Numbered from the stretch's first letter, positions 10,181 to 20,751 are shown. The stretch is 64,000 nt of DNA from Paenibacillus pabuli (GCF_039831995.1 NZ_JBDOIO010000003.1:2852001-2916000); one strand, 5' to 3'. The notes: generated by a model from the letters alone, not told the origin. Translations and numbers: made by a program.

Positions 10181-10786
10181 TTAGGAAAATGAAAACGTAT
10201 CCACAACCTCATACATTGGCGATTGCCCCAGCCTCGTCACATAAAGTACAAAGTCCTCCACAATCCATGATTTAGCACCCAAGGAATGTTCCGGAAGCAT
10301 CCCATAAATCCCTTTATCTTCATTTCCTGGGGCTACACCCAGAAATTTGCGTGCAATTGTAATGTGCGGAGAATAGGGTCTCAACTCTGCTTCATATCCA
10401 AGTGCGGATGTGGCCTCCACAATCCGTTTGTGAAGAAGATTCAATGACTCCATTTCACCGTCCACACCCTTCCATAACACCTTCGGAGCATCTTTTAGTC
10501 CAAATGTTCCCCATCCGGAAATATGCAGTTCAAACGGCTTCAATCCATTGATCGCCATGCGCAGTGCTTTCCGCAGATGCCCAATATCACTCACCAGTGT
10601 ATCTCCCAGAAATTGCAGCGTTATATGATAGTCCCGATGGTCTGTCCATTTGCGAAAATCCAGCCTGTTCTTTACCATTCCTGCTTCGAGTCGAAGGGAC
10701 TCCTGAATAGCTGCCGGAAGACGTATCGCCGTAAATAATCTTTCCCGCCGTGATGGTTGATCCGTATATGAATAGTTATTCATCAT
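10181..10786 (-). CDS. thpR: RNA 2',3'-cyclic phosphodiesterase (2'-5' RNA ligase family)
   Basis: A 201-aa member of the 2H phosphoesterase superfamily that opens 2',3'-cyclic phosphate RNA ends. Both signature motifs are present: HITL at residues 54-57 and HITI at 141-144, in a body of the usual ThpR size (~180-200). The start is ATG at 10786 (MMNNYSYTDQ) behind GAGAGG; the GTG nine bases upstream lies inside the ribosome site. It stands alone on the minus strand, with a divergent dehydrogenase gene upstream. Confidence 0.88.
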   Translation of the reverse strand: MMNNYSYTDQPSRRERLFTAIRLPAAIQESLRLEAGMVKNRLDFRKWTDHRDYHITLQFLGDTLVSDIGHLRKALRMAINGLKPFELHISGWGTFGLKDAPKVLWKGVDGEMESLNLLHKRIVEATSALGYEAELRPYSPHITIARKFLGVAPGNEDKGIYGMLPEHSLGAKSWIVEDFVLYVTRLGQSPMYEVVDTFSFS

Positions 10787-10973
10787 CGTATACACCTCTC
10801 TAAAGTTCGTTCTATTATTTCATAATCATATGTATCGTTTCAAGTTGGGTAATTATAGATTGACACAAGTTTCGGCACTTGCACATGAGGCTGCACTCCT
10901 GCCTTTCTGCAGCATCTTCTCAAATCTGCTACACTTATCTCACAACTCAATTGAATTCAGGAGGTTACACACT

Positions 10974-11930
10974 ATGGGTAAAATTGTATGTTTTCCATCT
11001 TTATCTGCGGAACAACAGCAGCGCATTTTAGACGCCGCTCCAGGCTATACGCTAACCGTTAGCAAAGCCAAGGAGATTGACCCTGCAGAGTTAACAGGAG
11101 CTGAAATCATAGTTGGCTGGTCTCCTCTCGTCACAGAACATGCCCTGAAGAACGACAGCCTCCTGAAGTGGGTACAGGTCTGGTCCGCAGGTGTGGATAA
11201 CCTTCCATTTTCGGATTTGGAACAAAAAAATATTCAGGTGACCAGTGCAAATGGCGTGCATGCCATCCCGATCACCGAAATTATTGTAGGCATGATGTTA
11301 TCGCACAGCCGCTGGCTGAGACAAGCCATGCTCCATCAACAGCAAGCCGAGTGGAAAAATCCCGGCAAACCACTACCGGAACTGCATGGCAAAACGGCTG
11401 TTATTGTTGGTGTGGGGGAAATTGGCACCGAAGCTGCCCGTATACTCAAGGCGTTTGGCATGAATGTCCTCGGGGTTCGTCGGTCCGGCAAAGACGTCCC
11501 GAATGTCGATCACATGTACGATATGTCCGGACTGCATGAAGCTTTGGGCAAGGGAGACTATATCATTAACATTTTGCCCCTCACAGACGAAACCCATCAT
11601 TTATATGATCAGACCGCATTCGAACATTTCAAACCAGGCTCCTGCTTCGTAAATGTAGGACGAGGTCCAAGTGTAGATACAGAAGCGCTGATTCGTGCGC
11701 TGGATAGCGGACAGGTCGCCTATGCTGCACTGGATGTTTTTGAAGAAGAACCCCTTCCTGCAGAGCACCCGTTATGGAAAAAGGATAATGTGTTAATCAC
11801 TCCCCATATCGCGGGAAGTACGGAGCAATACACGGATCGTGCACTTGATATTTTTGTGGAAAATTTGGAAGCCTACCTGGCGGGTAAAACGCTGCCGCTC
11901 AATCTGGTCGACTATAGTCATAAATACTAA
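10974..11930 (+). CDS. D-2-hydroxyacid dehydrogenase
   Basis: A 318-aa NAD(P)-dependent dehydrogenase of the D-isomer-specific 2-hydroxyacid family, cytoplasmic. The substrate-binding half contains VWSAGVDNLPF, the Rossmann motif is GVGEIG at 146-151, and the catalytic Arg, Glu and His sit in NVGRGPSVD, DVFEEEPLP and TPHIAGSTEQ. ATG at 10974 follows GGAGGTTACACACT; an upstream in-frame extension from 10830 has no ribosome site. The substrate is not predictable; members act on glyoxylate, hydroxypyruvate, phosphoglycerate and branched 2-oxoacids. Confidence 0.92.
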   Translation: MGKIVCFPSLSAEQQQRILDAAPGYTLTVSKAKEIDPAELTGAEIIVGWSPLVTEHALKNDSLLKWVQVWSAGVDNLPFSDLEQKNIQVTSANGVHAIPITEIIVGMMLSHSRWLRQAMLHQQQAEWKNPGKPLPELHGKTAVIVGVGEIGTEAARILKAFGMNVLGVRRSGKDVPNVDHMYDMSGLHEALGKGDYIINILPLTDETHHLYDQTAFEHFKPGSCFVNVGRGPSVDTEALIRALDSGQVAYAALDVFEEEPLPAEHPLWKKDNVLITPHIAGSTEQYTDRALDIFVENLEAYLAGKTLPLNLVDYSHKY

Positions 11931-11994
11931 TTCACCCTCTATTTTCCATGCACAATTGTACAAATGCCTTACCATTATTTCTAAAAATGGATAT

Positions 11995-12042
11995 AAAAAA
12001 CCTCCATACCCGGAAATTTTTCTTCCGTGATGGAGGTTTTCT
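11995..12042. terminator. Bidirectional terminator between convergent genes
   Basis: AAAACCTCCAT..GGAA pairs with TTCC..ATGGAGGTTTT. A-rich and T-rich flanks allow it to end both the dehydrogenase (plus) and the methylase (minus). Confidence 0.85.
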
Positions 12043-12054
12043 TCTACTATATAA

Positions 12055-13041
12055 CTATGCACATAACCAAATGTGACGTATAAACGTTCCTTTACGTACA
12101 GTGCAATATTGATTCACTTCCCACCCTGCTGCAAGCAAATGCTCTTCCACCCATTCCGTGGATACGACTACAGCCCGTCCCGCCAACCTGCGCAGACTTG
12201 TCAGCATGACGCGCTGTTCTTCATCCGGGAGGACGGAACACAGATTGTAGGGCATGTCCAAAATCGCTGCGTCGTAATAAACGTTCAATTCATTCATATC
12301 TCCCAGCGTAAGGCAAGCCGGATCATAACCAAAGTGTGGAAGATTAATCCGCGCTCCTTGAATGGCCAGGGGATTCAAGTCATTCCCTCTTGTGTCGATC
12401 CCCATGGATAGTGCTTCAATGACCACCGTACCCATGCCGCAGCATGGATCGAGCAGCCGATGATTCGGGATGTCCGGTACGGCAATGTTGACGAGTGATC
12501 TGGCTAGCGCAACTCCGAAACCGGTTGAGTAATTTTGCGGCTTCTGCTGATGACTTTGCCACGATCGATCTGCTTCTGTCCACCGCCCCAAGATCCATTT
12601 CTTACCTGTTTGTATTAGTCCAAAGGTCACTTTTGGGTGCTTCATCTGCGCCTTGCCATTGATGCACATCCCCACTTCTCTCTCCAGTTGACGGGAATGT
12701 TCATAATCAGGCATATGATCTCCTTCTTTCAGACATACCACCTTAAACGTTTCTTCCGGAAGCAAATCGATCTTCGCTGCAGCTGGCAGCAAATCATTCA
12801 CGGTATCAGCTTCCGATAACACGTCCAGCCTTCCATGAATAAAAGGGCTTCTGCCTGGTGGAATGCATATGCCGGACCGTACATAGGAGCGTAAACTCGA
12901 ATTCATCTCCAGTCTTGAACCGAGCAGCGTACTGAGCTCAAGTGAGCATAGTTCACGCTCATTCTCATGACAGGCAAAAGTATAGACGTAATCTTTGGTC
13001 GTTGAGCCACCTGTTAATTCAGTCGAATTGATTTCAGTCAA
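12055..13041 (-). CDS. TRM11-family SAM-dependent RNA methylase
   Basis: A 328-aa putative RNA methyltransferase of the UPF0020/TRM11 type. The N-terminal ~150 residues begin YVYTFACHENERELC and should form the RNA-recognition part. The SAM-binding motif is LDPCCGMGTVVIEA, followed by GNDLNPLAIQGA; the catalytic loop is DMPYN in place of the usual DPPY. Translation starts at TTG 13041 with AAGGACGG eight bases upstream; no in-frame ATG is better placed. The target nucleotide is unknown; homologues modify tRNA guanosine. Confidence 0.82.
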   Translation of the reverse strand: MTEINSTELTGGSTTKDYVYTFACHENERELCSLELSTLLGSRLEMNSSLRSYVRSGICIPPGRSPFIHGRLDVLSEADTVNDLLPAAAKIDLLPEETFKVVCLKEGDHMPDYEHSRQLEREVGMCINGKAQMKHPKVTFGLIQTGKKWILGRWTEADRSWQSHQQKPQNYSTGFGVALARSLVNIAVPDIPNHRLLDPCCGMGTVVIEALSMGIDTRGNDLNPLAIQGARINLPHFGYDPACLTLGDMNELNVYYDAAILDMPYNLCSVLPDEEQRVMLTSLRRLAGRAVVVSTEWVEEHLLAAGWEVNQYCTVRKGTFIRHIWLCA

Positions 13042-13085
13042 AATCGCAGCCGTCCTTCATGTTTCTTCTATTATAAGAAGAAGGT

Positions 13086-14798
13086 TTATATTTTTAACTT
13101 TTCGATGGAAGTAAGCAGGTCATCCGACAGTTCCTTCAGTGTTTGAATGCTGCCGCTGATCGTTTCCATGGAGCTTACCTGTTCTTCAGCTGAAGCCGAA
13201 ACTTCTTCCACACTTGCTGCAGATTGCTCCGATACCGCTGAGATCTGTTGGCTGAAATCATTCATGCGTCCACTTGCATCCTGCATGCCTTCCAAACCAG
13301 CTGTCATCGTGCCAATCACATGAACCATTTCCTCTACGGATTCATTGATATTTTGGAACAGACTGCCCGAAGTACGCACATGCTCTTGTCCCAATTCAGT
13401 CTCCCGGACGCCTGTACGCAATTCAGCAACCACCCCTTGGGAATCCTGCTGGATATCTTCCGTAATGATTGTAATTTCCTCCACAGAGGTCTGCACCGCT
13501 TCCGATAACTTTCGGACCTCGGCTGCTACAACAGCGAACCCACGCCCACTCTCTCCAGCGCGAGCTGCTTCAATGGAAGCATTCAATGCCAGCAGGTTGG
13601 TCTGACGGGCAATGTCTCTAATCACCTGGACCAGCTTGGAGATATCCTCATTTTTACGATTCAGCTGCTCCATCCGGTCCATCGAAGCCGAGACAGCACC
13701 GGAGATTTGCTGCATTTGCTGCACTGATTGCTCCATGGCCTTGCGTCCATTCAATCCCTGCTCCAGCACACGTTCTGACATCAGACTAAGCTGGCTCCCT
13801 TGAGTTGCATGTTTCTGGATGTGTTCGTTCAACCCCTCAACCGTACGTGCTGATTCAACTGCCGTAACCGCCTGACTCTCAGCAGCCTTGGCCGACTCCT
13901 CCATCGTTATGGCAATCTGGCGGCTTCCAATCTTAACTTCTTCCGTTGATATGGCCAGCTCGTTGCTTTGACGATTCACCGCTTCGGCAACACGTCTGAC
14001 ATTCAACACCATGGAAGTCAGATTACCTTTCATCGTGTTTACCGCTTCGGCCAATAGCCCTACTTCATCTTCGTGCTTGGTATGTACATCCTGCACATTC
14101 AGCTGGCCTTCTGCAATCAGCTTCACTGCACTGATGACCCGGAGCAGCGGTTTCACGACCTGGGAACGGATAATCGGGATCGTGATGGCCGTAATCGCAA
14201 TCATGATCAGCACCCCAGCAATAATAATCATTCGGCCATTCTGCACGGACCTGATCGTCTGTGCAGCCGAGAGATCCGACTGATTCTGATTGTACTCCAC
14301 CAGATAATCCAGATCGACCTGCATGGCGTCAAAGGAATCAGCCCCTTTTTCCGATACTTCCTTGGCCAGTTGGGATTGTCCTTGATCACTCAAATTGATC
14401 GCTTGGGTATTCAGCTTAAGGTAAGCTGCCCACTTCGTCTTGAATGCATCCCAGTGTTCCTGTTCGTCTGCCGCCTTTTCCTGCTGATCATATATTTTAA
14501 TGGTCTGAACCGTTTCGCGAATGTAATTGGTACGCTCTTCAGCGAGATCAGCCTTGTCCTCATCCTGGGCATCAAAGTGGCGGTAACTCAATGACAAAAT
14601 ATGTTCTGTGGTATAGTTCAACCTGTTAATTTGCTGTATCGAAGGCATCCAGTTCCCCGTAATCTCATTCGTACTCGCTTCCATTGAGTTTAACCGGGTA
14701 ATAATGGTGACGCTAAGGAGAATTAAACAGAGGATTAACAAATAGAACGCGATGCTGATACGCAGACCGATACTCCTGACCTTGAATCTGCTGAACAT
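13086..14798 (-). CDS. Methyl-accepting chemotaxis protein
   Basis: A 570-aa transmembrane chemoreceptor. TM1 is at about residues 12-34, followed by a four-helix-bundle sensor (35-188, no PAS or Cache signature), TM2 at about 190-212, a HAMP domain ([19 protein letters not shown]) and a signalling coiled coil. The hairpin tip is [20 protein letters not shown] with [16 protein letters not shown]. There is no C-terminal CheR pentapeptide. The start ATG follows AAGGGGGAAGTCAC. It is monocistronic; the ligand is unknown. Confidence 0.95.
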   Translation of the reverse strand: MFSRFKVRSIGLRISIAFYLLILCLILLSVTIITRLNSMEASTNEITGNWMPSIQQINRLNYTTEHILSLSYRHFDAQDEDKADLAEERTNYIRETVQTIKIYDQQEKAADEQEHWDAFKTKWAAYLKLNTQAINLSDQGQSQLAKEVSEKGADSFDAMQVDLDYLVEYNQNQSDLSAAQTIRSVQNGRMIIIAGVLIMIAITAITIPIIRSQVVKPLLRVISAVKLIAEGQLNVQDVHTKHEDEVGLLAEAVNTMKGNLTSMVLNVRRVAEAVNRQSNELAISTEEVKIGSRQIAITMEESAKAAESQAVTAVESARTVEGLNEHIQKHATQGSQLSLMSERVLEQGLNGRKAMEQSVQQMQQISGAVSASMDRMEQLNRKNEDISKLVQVIRDIARQTNLLALNASIEAARAGESGRGFAVVAAEVRKLSEAVQTSVEEITIITEDIQQDSQGVVAELRTGVRETELGQEHVRTSGSLFQNINESVEEMVHVIGTMTAGLEGMQDASGRMNDFSQQISAVSEQSAASVEEVSASAEEQVSSMETISGSIQTLKELSDDLLTSIEKLKI

Positions 14799-15131
14799 GT
14801 GACTTCCCCCTTATACCGGATTCGGCCTACCTCCGAATTTTCGGTTCTTTGGTCTTGGTTTTACCCTTCTTTTGGCATCTTGCAAAATACTCTTTTATCA
14901 TATCTTTATAGGTAAACTGACGTAAAGTATTATAACATTATTTTGTTTAAGACATGCTTCGTTTTGTAAAATCTTGTGCCTCGTACACACGAGGAGGTGA
15001 TAGGAATACATCAGGGAGCATGCAACGAGATAAAATGGAAAAGAGCTGCAGCATTCGGAGAATTCCGATCTGCAACCCTTCAGACGTGTTAGATTGTGCA
15101 GGTAATCCTATGCAAACTGGAGAAGCGTCAC
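14799..15131. other. Intergenic region, no supported gene
   Basis: This stretch holds the A+T-rich upstream region of the chemoreceptor and then 130 bases before the convergent oxidoreductase end. A strong ribosome-site-like AGGAGGTGAT at about 14992 has no start codon at a workable distance. Confidence 0.5.
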
Positions 15132-16190
15132 TTACTCCACCATGGTTTTACCAAACTCGGCAAGTAACCGATATGACGCCAGTCTTCGCTCATAATCAGG
15201 ACCGGCCGTAACCACCAGAAATTGATTCGTCTCCAGTTGTTTGCTCACCTGGCCGAATTGTTCCCAGATTTGAGGCGCTGTTCCCGCAAAGTGCTTGCGT
15301 GCTTCACTTTGATCCTTGTCCTCTTCAATACTGATCTGACCACCCGTACCTGTAGTGGAGTTAGATTCCTTCTCGGCAGCGTGCAGGGCTGGTGTATCTT
15401 GTCCACTCTGCCTGCGCCGATCTGCCATTTCGCGGCTCCAGTCCCGAGCCTCCTCCTCTGTCTCTGCACACATTGCACTGACCGCAACCATCACTTGCGG
15501 TTCGTTCAACGTTTTACTGGGGGTAAACCCATCCCGATAACGCTTCACCGCTTCGGTACCATCGGCGTCACTCATAAACTGACCAAATACATACCCCATG
15601 CCAAACCGTGCAGCAAACTCGGCACTCTTGACGTTGGTACCCAGCATCCACAGGGATACGGGAAGTTCAGGGATCGGACGTGCCGTTACGCGATGCTCCT
15701 CATAGCTGTACCGATCCTCGAGCAATTCAGTGAGTGCCGCGAGTGATTCAGGCAATTTGGACACATGCTGCAAATAATTTCCGCTTAGCGCCATGGTGGC
15801 ATGCGGTCCACCTCCAGGAGCCCGTCCCAGACCCAACTCAATTCGTCCCGGATAAAGTGCAGCCAGCAGCCGGAACGACTCGGCCACCTTGAGCGGACTA
15901 TAGTGTGGCAGCAGCACCGCACCCGAACCAAGCTGAATGGTTGCTGTTCTAGCTCCGATATGCGAGAGCAACACTTCAGGTGAAGCTGATGCGAGTTCAT
16001 CCATATCATGATGCTCGGACGTCCAATATCGGGTATAACCCCAGGCTTCAGCATTTTGAGCCAAGGATACGGACTGCTGCAAAGCCTCTTCCGCTGTAGC
16101 TCTATTCAACCTTGGCACAAGGTCAAGCACGCCAAGACTGAACGCTTGGCTTACGATGTTGTTTGTGCCTTCGCCTGTGTTTGTATCCAA
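15132..16190 (-). CDS. Luciferase-like (LLM class) flavin-dependent oxidoreductase
   Basis: A 352-aa TIM-barrel flavin-dependent monooxygenase of the bacterial-luciferase superfamily. Typical motifs are WTSEHHDM, GSGAVLLPHYSPLKVAE, RIELGLGRAPGG and LWMLGTNVKSAEFAARFG. The start is proposed at TTG 16190, placed eight bases after AAGGGG; a GTG at 16199 overlaps that site. A poorly conserved, polar insertion (QDTPALHAAEKESNSTTGT) interrupts the barrel near residue 265. Only 18 bases separate it from dgt, so the two are probably cotranscribed. The substrate is unknown. Confidence 0.85.
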   Translation of the reverse strand: MDTNTGEGTNNIVSQAFSLGVLDLVPRLNRATAEEALQQSVSLAQNAEAWGYTRYWTSEHHDMDELASASPEVLLSHIGARTATIQLGSGAVLLPHYSPLKVAESFRLLAALYPGRIELGLGRAPGGGPHATMALSGNYLQHVSKLPESLAALTELLEDRYSYEEHRVTARPIPELPVSLWMLGTNVKSAEFAARFGMGYVFGQFMSDADGTEAVKRYRDGFTPSKTLNEPQVMVAVSAMCAETEEEARDWSREMADRRRQSGQDTPALHAAEKESNSTTGTGGQISIEEDKDQSEARKHFAGTAPQIWEQFGQVSKQLETNQFLVVTAGPDYERRLASYRLLAEFGKTMVE

Positions 16191-16208
16191 GCATCTCACC
16201 CCTTATCC

Positions 16209-17624
16209 CTAGTCCAGATCGTAGATAGAACCTACCTTCAGACCATACAATTCATTGTATATTTTCTCGGCAAACGCATCGGTCATGCCTGCAATATAAT
16301 CAATCACCATGTGCTCCCATGTCCAAATCGGATGAGCCTTCGCCTGGTCTTTCTCATATCGCTGCAGCCAGTCGGATGGAATAATAGATTTGGACGTTTC
16401 GGGGTCAAGGAATGCATCCCACAGACGCTTGATCATCCATTCGCTGCGTTTTTGCAGGCGCTGCACGCGCAGGTCACGAATCATGGTTACCCAGGCAAAG
16501 CTCTTCAGCACACTTACCGTGCGCAGCATGTCGAGATCCTCGGCACCTTCGCGGACAAAAGTCACCTTCTTCCAATCCCCGTCGTCAATCACGCCCAGGC
16601 TGCCGACAAACAGACTGACCCAGTAGGCTTTGACTTCGCGGCGGGTACGGGAATAGTCATGCTCACAGAACGGCATCTTTTCATTCCAGACGCGCAGGAA
16701 CGAAGCGAGCACTTCTTCTACCTTTTGCCCAATCGCCTCTCTGGTCCATCCGTTCCAGAACAGATCCTCAAGCGTGGTAATCTTATCCACAATCAGTCGA
16801 TGGATATGCGGGTCCTGCAGAAAATGCTCATGCACTTCAATCTTGCCTGCCTTAATCCCATCCTCCAGATCGTGTGCGGAATACGCGATATCGTCACAGA
16901 GGTCCATGAGCTGTGCTTCAAGTGTCTTTTTGCCTGCCGGCATATTCCACCGATTACGAATCTCGTGGATATATTGCCACTCATGATGATACATGCCCTT
17001 CTTGCTCTCCGTTCCCGGATAAGGGTACTTGTTGATTCCGAGCAGCACGGCATCGGACAGGTTCAGCCCATCGATATCTTCCCGCTTTTCCAGGAACATG
17101 ATGAGACGGAAGTTATGCGCATTACCTTCAAAATGCTCATATTTCCGTTTCAGCTCTGCACGAATTTCCGGCTCCTGCTGGGGTGATTTCGCCCCACGGC
17201 TCTTCTTCATGATTTTCTTAACCTCGGTATTGATCAAGTCATCCAAAATGCCGTCCAGCACTTCTTCCCCTTTATGTCCAAAAGGCGGGTGTCCGAAATC
17301 ATGTGCGATCGCGGCACATTCCACCACTTCCGAATCAATAATAAGCCCCGGGCTGTCCGCCTGGCTCCAGTCCACTTGGGGATAACGACGAAGCAGGCTT
17401 CTCGCCGCCTCTCGCGCAATCTGCGCCACCTCAAGCGAGTGGGTTAACCGGGTGCGATAATAGTCGCCTGTTCCGGCGCCAAACACCTGGGATTTGCCCT
17501 GCAACCGACGGAAGGTCGGTGAATGAATCAGTCTGGAGTAGTCCCGCTCATATGCTGCGCGAGCTCCATCCAGTTTGGTAAGTTCAGGATATTGTCTATG
17601 TTCTCTCAAATCGTTCCATTGCAT
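16209..17624 (-). CDS. dgt: Deoxyguanosinetriphosphate triphosphohydrolase-like dNTPase
   Basis: A 471-aa HD-domain dNTP triphosphohydrolase that converts dGTP (or other dNTPs) to the nucleoside and tripolyphosphate. The metal ligands are visible: H62 in THSLEV, H108-D109 in AHDFGHPPFGH and the later D in CDDIAYSAHDLEDG. RRLQGKSQVFG near residue 40 is also family-typical. ATG at 17624 has GGAGTGATCACATGC upstream. It is followed by the flavin oxidoreductase after 18 bases. A structured repeat (17896-18031) lies 270 bp upstream in the same orientation. Confidence 0.93.
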   Translation of the reverse strand: MQWNDLREHRQYPELTKLDGARAAYERDYSRLIHSPTFRRLQGKSQVFGAGTGDYYRTRLTHSLEVAQIAREAARSLLRRYPQVDWSQADSPGLIIDSEVVECAAIAHDFGHPPFGHKGEEVLDGILDDLINTEVKKIMKKSRGAKSPQQEPEIRAELKRKYEHFEGNAHNFRLIMFLEKREDIDGLNLSDAVLLGINKYPYPGTESKKGMYHHEWQYIHEIRNRWNMPAGKKTLEAQLMDLCDDIAYSAHDLEDGIKAGKIEVHEHFLQDPHIHRLIVDKITTLEDLFWNGWTREAIGQKVEEVLASFLRVWNEKMPFCEHDYSRTRREVKAYWVSLFVGSLGVIDDGDWKKVTFVREGAEDLDMLRTVSVLKSFAWVTMIRDLRVQRLQKRSEWMIKRLWDAFLDPETSKSIIPSDWLQRYEKDQAKAHPIWTWEHMVIDYIAGMTDAFAEKIYNELYGLKVGSIYDLD

Positions 17625-17895
17625 GTGATCACTCCTAGCCGACTGTCTCTATTTTGAGTGATTATACACAACATCCGTCGTTTCGAAAAGCAAAACCTGT
17701 CTGCGATTGTCATCTCTTCTCACATCAACTTGTGATGTACAGTCTTCTTCTTTTATTATACCCCGACAGACTATCATCCGTGCACCTAAATGAATATTGA
17801 TATACTGAAAATATGAAAGCATTTAGAGAATGTAGAGATACATTCCGATAACGCAAAAAGATAGGATAAAAGTGCTAATGAGCATTGGTGGCCGT

Positions 17896-18031
17896 GGCCG
17901 TTCCGGTTACGGATCGTTCTTCCGATCGCTGTTGTCTCCAGGTTTTCTGAATTTCCCTTGGCAAGGGAAAAACCCGGAGACAAACGCGACCGCTCCGCTT
18001 CTCCAGAATCGATTCCGTCCCCTCCACTACC
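17896..18031 (-). repeat. Structured intergenic repeat, copy 1
   Basis: Read on the minus strand it has CGGAATCGATTCT, GAGAAGCGGAGCGGTCGC, a long hairpin TTGTCTCC..GGTTTT..CCC/GGG..AAAACC..GGAGACAA, then CAGCGATCGGAAGAACGATC. The two outer blocks also pair. It lies upstream of dgt, in the orientation of dgt; 17625-18316 holds no gene. Confidence 0.85.
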
Positions 18032-18182
18032 TCACTGCTGAGTGTTATAGATTTAATGTGATCAGTACATTGGTTGAGGACCATAACATTTAATAAATTG
18101 TAAAAGACAGACACATTCAAAATTCCTATGCAGCACTTTCATGATCCTCTGTCTCCTATTTTGTTTCCTTGGAGGGAGAGAA

Positions 18183-18217
18183 AATAAAAAACCGACAGGG
18201 ACGGAATGCCCTGTCGG
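18183..18217 (-). terminator. Terminator of htpG
   Basis: A perfect 9-bp stem CCGACAGGG / CCCTGTCGG is followed by TTTTTTATTTT on the minus strand, 100 bp past the htpG stop. Confidence 0.92.
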
Positions 18218-18316
18218 GTGCAGATGGTCAGCGATGATCTTGCTGGCCTATTACTTATTGAGAGTGCTGATAGCGTGAAATTGCACGCTACTTAAAAACT
18301 CAGCTCGGTGAAGCTA

Positions 18317-20197
18317 TTACACCATCACTTTGCAGATATCGTTGGTGAACTCTACTGGATCTTGGATTGGCAGACCCTCGATCAGCAATGCCTGATGATA
18401 CAGCAGGCTTGTGTAGAGGTTCAGTTTTTCCTTATCCTGTGCGTAAGCGTCCTTCAGAGACTTGAAGACATCGTGATTCACGTTGATCTCCAGCACCTTA
18501 TCCGCTTGTACATTCTCGCTGTTCGGCATGGCTTTCAGTATTTTCTCCATCTCGATGGTCAACTCACCTTCGGTGGACAAACATACCGGATGGCTTCTGA
18601 GGCGTTTAGAAGCTTTCACGGCTTTTACTTTTCCTGCCAGCTGTGCTTGCATTGCTTCAAACAACTCTTTGTTGTCGTTGTCGTCTGCTTCATTTTTCTC
18701 TTTGTCTTCGCTGTCTTCGATACCCAGGTCACCGCTAGAGATGGATTTGAACTCTTTCTCCTTGTAGTTCATGATCATTTTGATCGCGAATTCATCGATG
18801 TCCTCGGTGAAGTACAACACTTCATACCCTTTATCAAGCACACCCTCAATCTGAGGCAGCTTCTCGATCCGCTCAATGGATTCACCGGAAGCGTAGTAGA
18901 TATACTTCTGATCTTCAGGCATTCTGGAGACGTATTCGTCCAGGCTGACCAGCTTCTTCTCTTTGGAAGAAGAGAACAGCAGCAGATCCTGCAGTGTATC
19001 CTTGTTTACACCATAGTCGCTGTATACGCCATATTTCAACTGACGTCCAAACGCTTGATAGAACTTCTCGTAGCTCTCACGATCGTCCTTCAGCAGGCTT
19101 TGCAGTTGGCTCTTGATTTTGTTTTTGATATTTTTCGCGATCAGGCTGAGCTGACGGTCATGCTGCAGCATTTCACGGGAGATGTTCAGGGACAGGTCTT
19201 CCGAATCAACCATACCTTTGACAAATCCGAAGTAGTCCGGCAGCAAATCGCCGCATTTGTCCATGATCAGGACACCGTTGGAGTACAATTCCAGACCTTT
19301 TTCGTACTCTTTTGTATAATAATCAAACGGTGTGTTCTCCGGGATAAACAGGATTGCGTTGTAGACCACTGCGCCATCTGCGCTGATGTGCAGGTGTTTA
19401 AGCGGTTTGTCAAAACCGTACCGCTTTTCCATATAGAAGTTGTTGTAATCTTCTTCGGTCAGCTCGCTTTTGTTTTTGCGCCAGATTGGCACCATGCTGT
19501 TCACGGTTTGCTCTTCTTTGTACTCCTCAAACTCGTTCTCCGTACCTTCCTTCGGACGCTGACTTGTCACATCCATCTTGATCGGGTAACGAATGAAGTC
19601 GGAATATTTCTTAATGATGGATCTCAGGCGATACTCTTCCAAAAACTCATCGTATGAATCCTCTTCGGTGTTCTGTTTGATCGTCAGGACGATTTCCGTA
19701 CCTACGGAATCCTTCTCAGCTGGAGTAATCGTGTAGCCGTCCGCACCTTCGGACTCCCATTTCCACGCTTCGTCACTGCCCAGCGTTTTACTTGTTACAG
19801 TCAGCTTGTCCGCCACCATGAATGCAGAGTAGAAACCTACCCCGAATTGTCCGATGATGTTGTGGCCATCTTTGGCTTCATTCTCCTTCTTAAATGCCAG
19901 CGAGCCGCTCTTCGCGATTACTCCGAGATTGTTCTCCAGCTCTTCCTGGCTCATCCCGATACCGGTATCGGTCAGCGTGAGCGTACGGTTCTCTTTGTCG
20001 ATGTTCAGCTTGATGTAGTAATCCTCTTTGTTGAAGACGAGCGTATCGTCGGTAAGGGCTTTGTAATATATTTTGTCAATGGCGTCACTGGAGTTGGAGA
20101 TCAATTCTCTCAAAAAGATTTCTCTTTGGGTATAGATGGAGTTGATCATCATATCCAGCAAACGTTTGGATTCTGCCTGGAACTGTTTCTTGGCCAT
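18317..20197 (-). CDS. htpG: Molecular chaperone HtpG (Hsp90 family)
   Basis: A 626-aa cytosolic Hsp90 chaperone of the expected length. The N-terminal GHKL ATPase has [12 protein letters not shown] (31-42), DTGIGM (77-82) and [13 protein letters not shown] (114-126); the middle domain has [16 protein letters not shown] at 20197 ([10 protein letters not shown]) follows AAAGGAG; the open frame reaches 49 codons further up without a start signal. A perfect CIRCE with its own promoter lies about 490 bp upstream on the same strand, so HrcA control is likely. A structured repeat sits in the leader between them. Confidence 0.97.
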   Translation of the reverse strand: MAKKQFQAESKRLLDMMINSIYTQREIFLRELISNSSDAIDKIYYKALTDDTLVFNKEDYYIKLNIDKENRTLTLTDTGIGMSQEELENNLGVIAKSGSLAFKKENEAKDGHNIIGQFGVGFYSAFMVADKLTVTSKTLGSDEAWKWESEGADGYTITPAEKDSVGTEIVLTIKQNTEEDSYDEFLEEYRLRSIIKKYSDFIRYPIKMDVTSQRPKEGTENEFEEYKEEQTVNSMVPIWRKNKSELTEEDYNNFYMEKRYGFDKPLKHLHISADGAVVYNAILFIPENTPFDYYTKEYEKGLELYSNGVLIMDKCGDLLPDYFGFVKGMVDSEDLSLNISREMLQHDRQLSLIAKNIKNKIKSQLQSLLKDDRESYEKFYQAFGRQLKYGVYSDYGVNKDTLQDLLLFSSSKEKKLVSLDEYVSRMPEDQKYIYYASGESIERIEKLPQIEGVLDKGYEVLYFTEDIDEFAIKMIMNYKEKEFKSISSGDLGIEDSEDKEKNEADDNDNKELFEAMQAQLAGKVKAVKASKRLRSHPVCLSTEGELTIEMEKILKAMPNSENVQADKVLEINVNHDVFKSLKDAYAQDKEKLNLYTSLLYHQALLIEGLPIQDPVEFTNDICKVMV

Positions 20198-20370
20198 GAA
20201 TGGGTGTTCTCCTTTCAATTTGGGATATAGAATGATTGAATTGAATATAGTTAGAAGCTGAACATTCACGATACCGCTAAGTGGATAGAACTCTTTGATC
20301 GCTATGATCCTTTTCTGAAACTCTTGTATCTTGTATAAGCTCAATTAAAAACATGACGTTGCGCGGTGTA

Positions 20371-20516
20371 GCCGTTCCGGTTACGAATCGTTCTTCCGAT
20401 CACTGTTATCCCCTAATTTTTTTGATCCCCTTTTTAAAAGGAAGAAATTAGGTGATAAAGGCGACCGCTTCGCTTCTTCAGAATCGATTTCGTCCCCTGC
20501 ACTACTTTCGCGGTTA
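20371..20516 (-). repeat. Structured intergenic repeat, copy 2 (htpG leader)
   Basis: Same layout as copy 1: ACGAAATCGATTCTGAAGAA, GCGAAGCGGTCGC, hairpin TTATC.CCTAATTT..AAATTAGGGGATAA, then CAGTGATCGGAAGAACGAT. It lies between the CIRCE promoter and htpG and has the orientation of htpG. Confidence 0.85.
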
Positions 20517-20683
20517 ATCAGAGCCAATTTTAAGTTGAGACAAGTACAAGTTCTGTTGATCAATTACGCTCTTTATCAAAGTATTTTCCGTCCACAATGT
20601 GGCCTCGCGCTCTTTCAGTTGACTTCTACATTCAAAAACACAATCATTCCATATGTAGTCGCTGTAGTATAAAGCATCATTTG

Positions 20684-20710
20684 TTAGCACTCAGATGAGC
20701 GGAGTGCTAA
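20684..20710 (-). promoter_or_regulatory. Perfect CIRCE element (HrcA operator)
   Basis: TTAGCACTC-N9-GAGTGCTAA, with no mismatch to the CIRCE consensus. It lies just downstream of a sigma-A promoter pointing to htpG, the usual place for HrcA repression. Confidence 0.96.
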
Positions 20711-20721
20711 ACCCTTTCTTT

Positions 20722-20751
20722 TATATAACATATGGCAAAATTGGGTGTCAA
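20722..20751 (-). promoter_or_regulatory. Sigma-A promoter ahead of CIRCE and htpG
   Basis: TTGACA at 20746-20751 and TATATA at 20722-20727 (spacing 18; TTATAT gives 17) on the minus strand. The CIRCE starts about where transcription should begin. Confidence 0.85.

Noticed and set aside
14954..15211. 85-codon plus-strand frame near a strong AGGAGGTGAT
   Set aside because: The ribosome-site-like sequence lies inside the frame, not ahead of its start, and the frame runs into the 3' end of the convergent oxidoreductase gene.
18308..19657. 449-codon open frame on the plus strand
   Set aside because: It lies wholly antisense to htpG, has no ribosome site, and its Cys/Phe/Val/Gln-heavy composition is that of a shadow frame.
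20381..20563. Short minus-strand frames with EEAKRSPLS-like peptides in repeat copies 1, 2 and 4
   Set aside because: They are translations of the structured repeat; similarity between copies is at the DNA/RNA level and frames break between copies.
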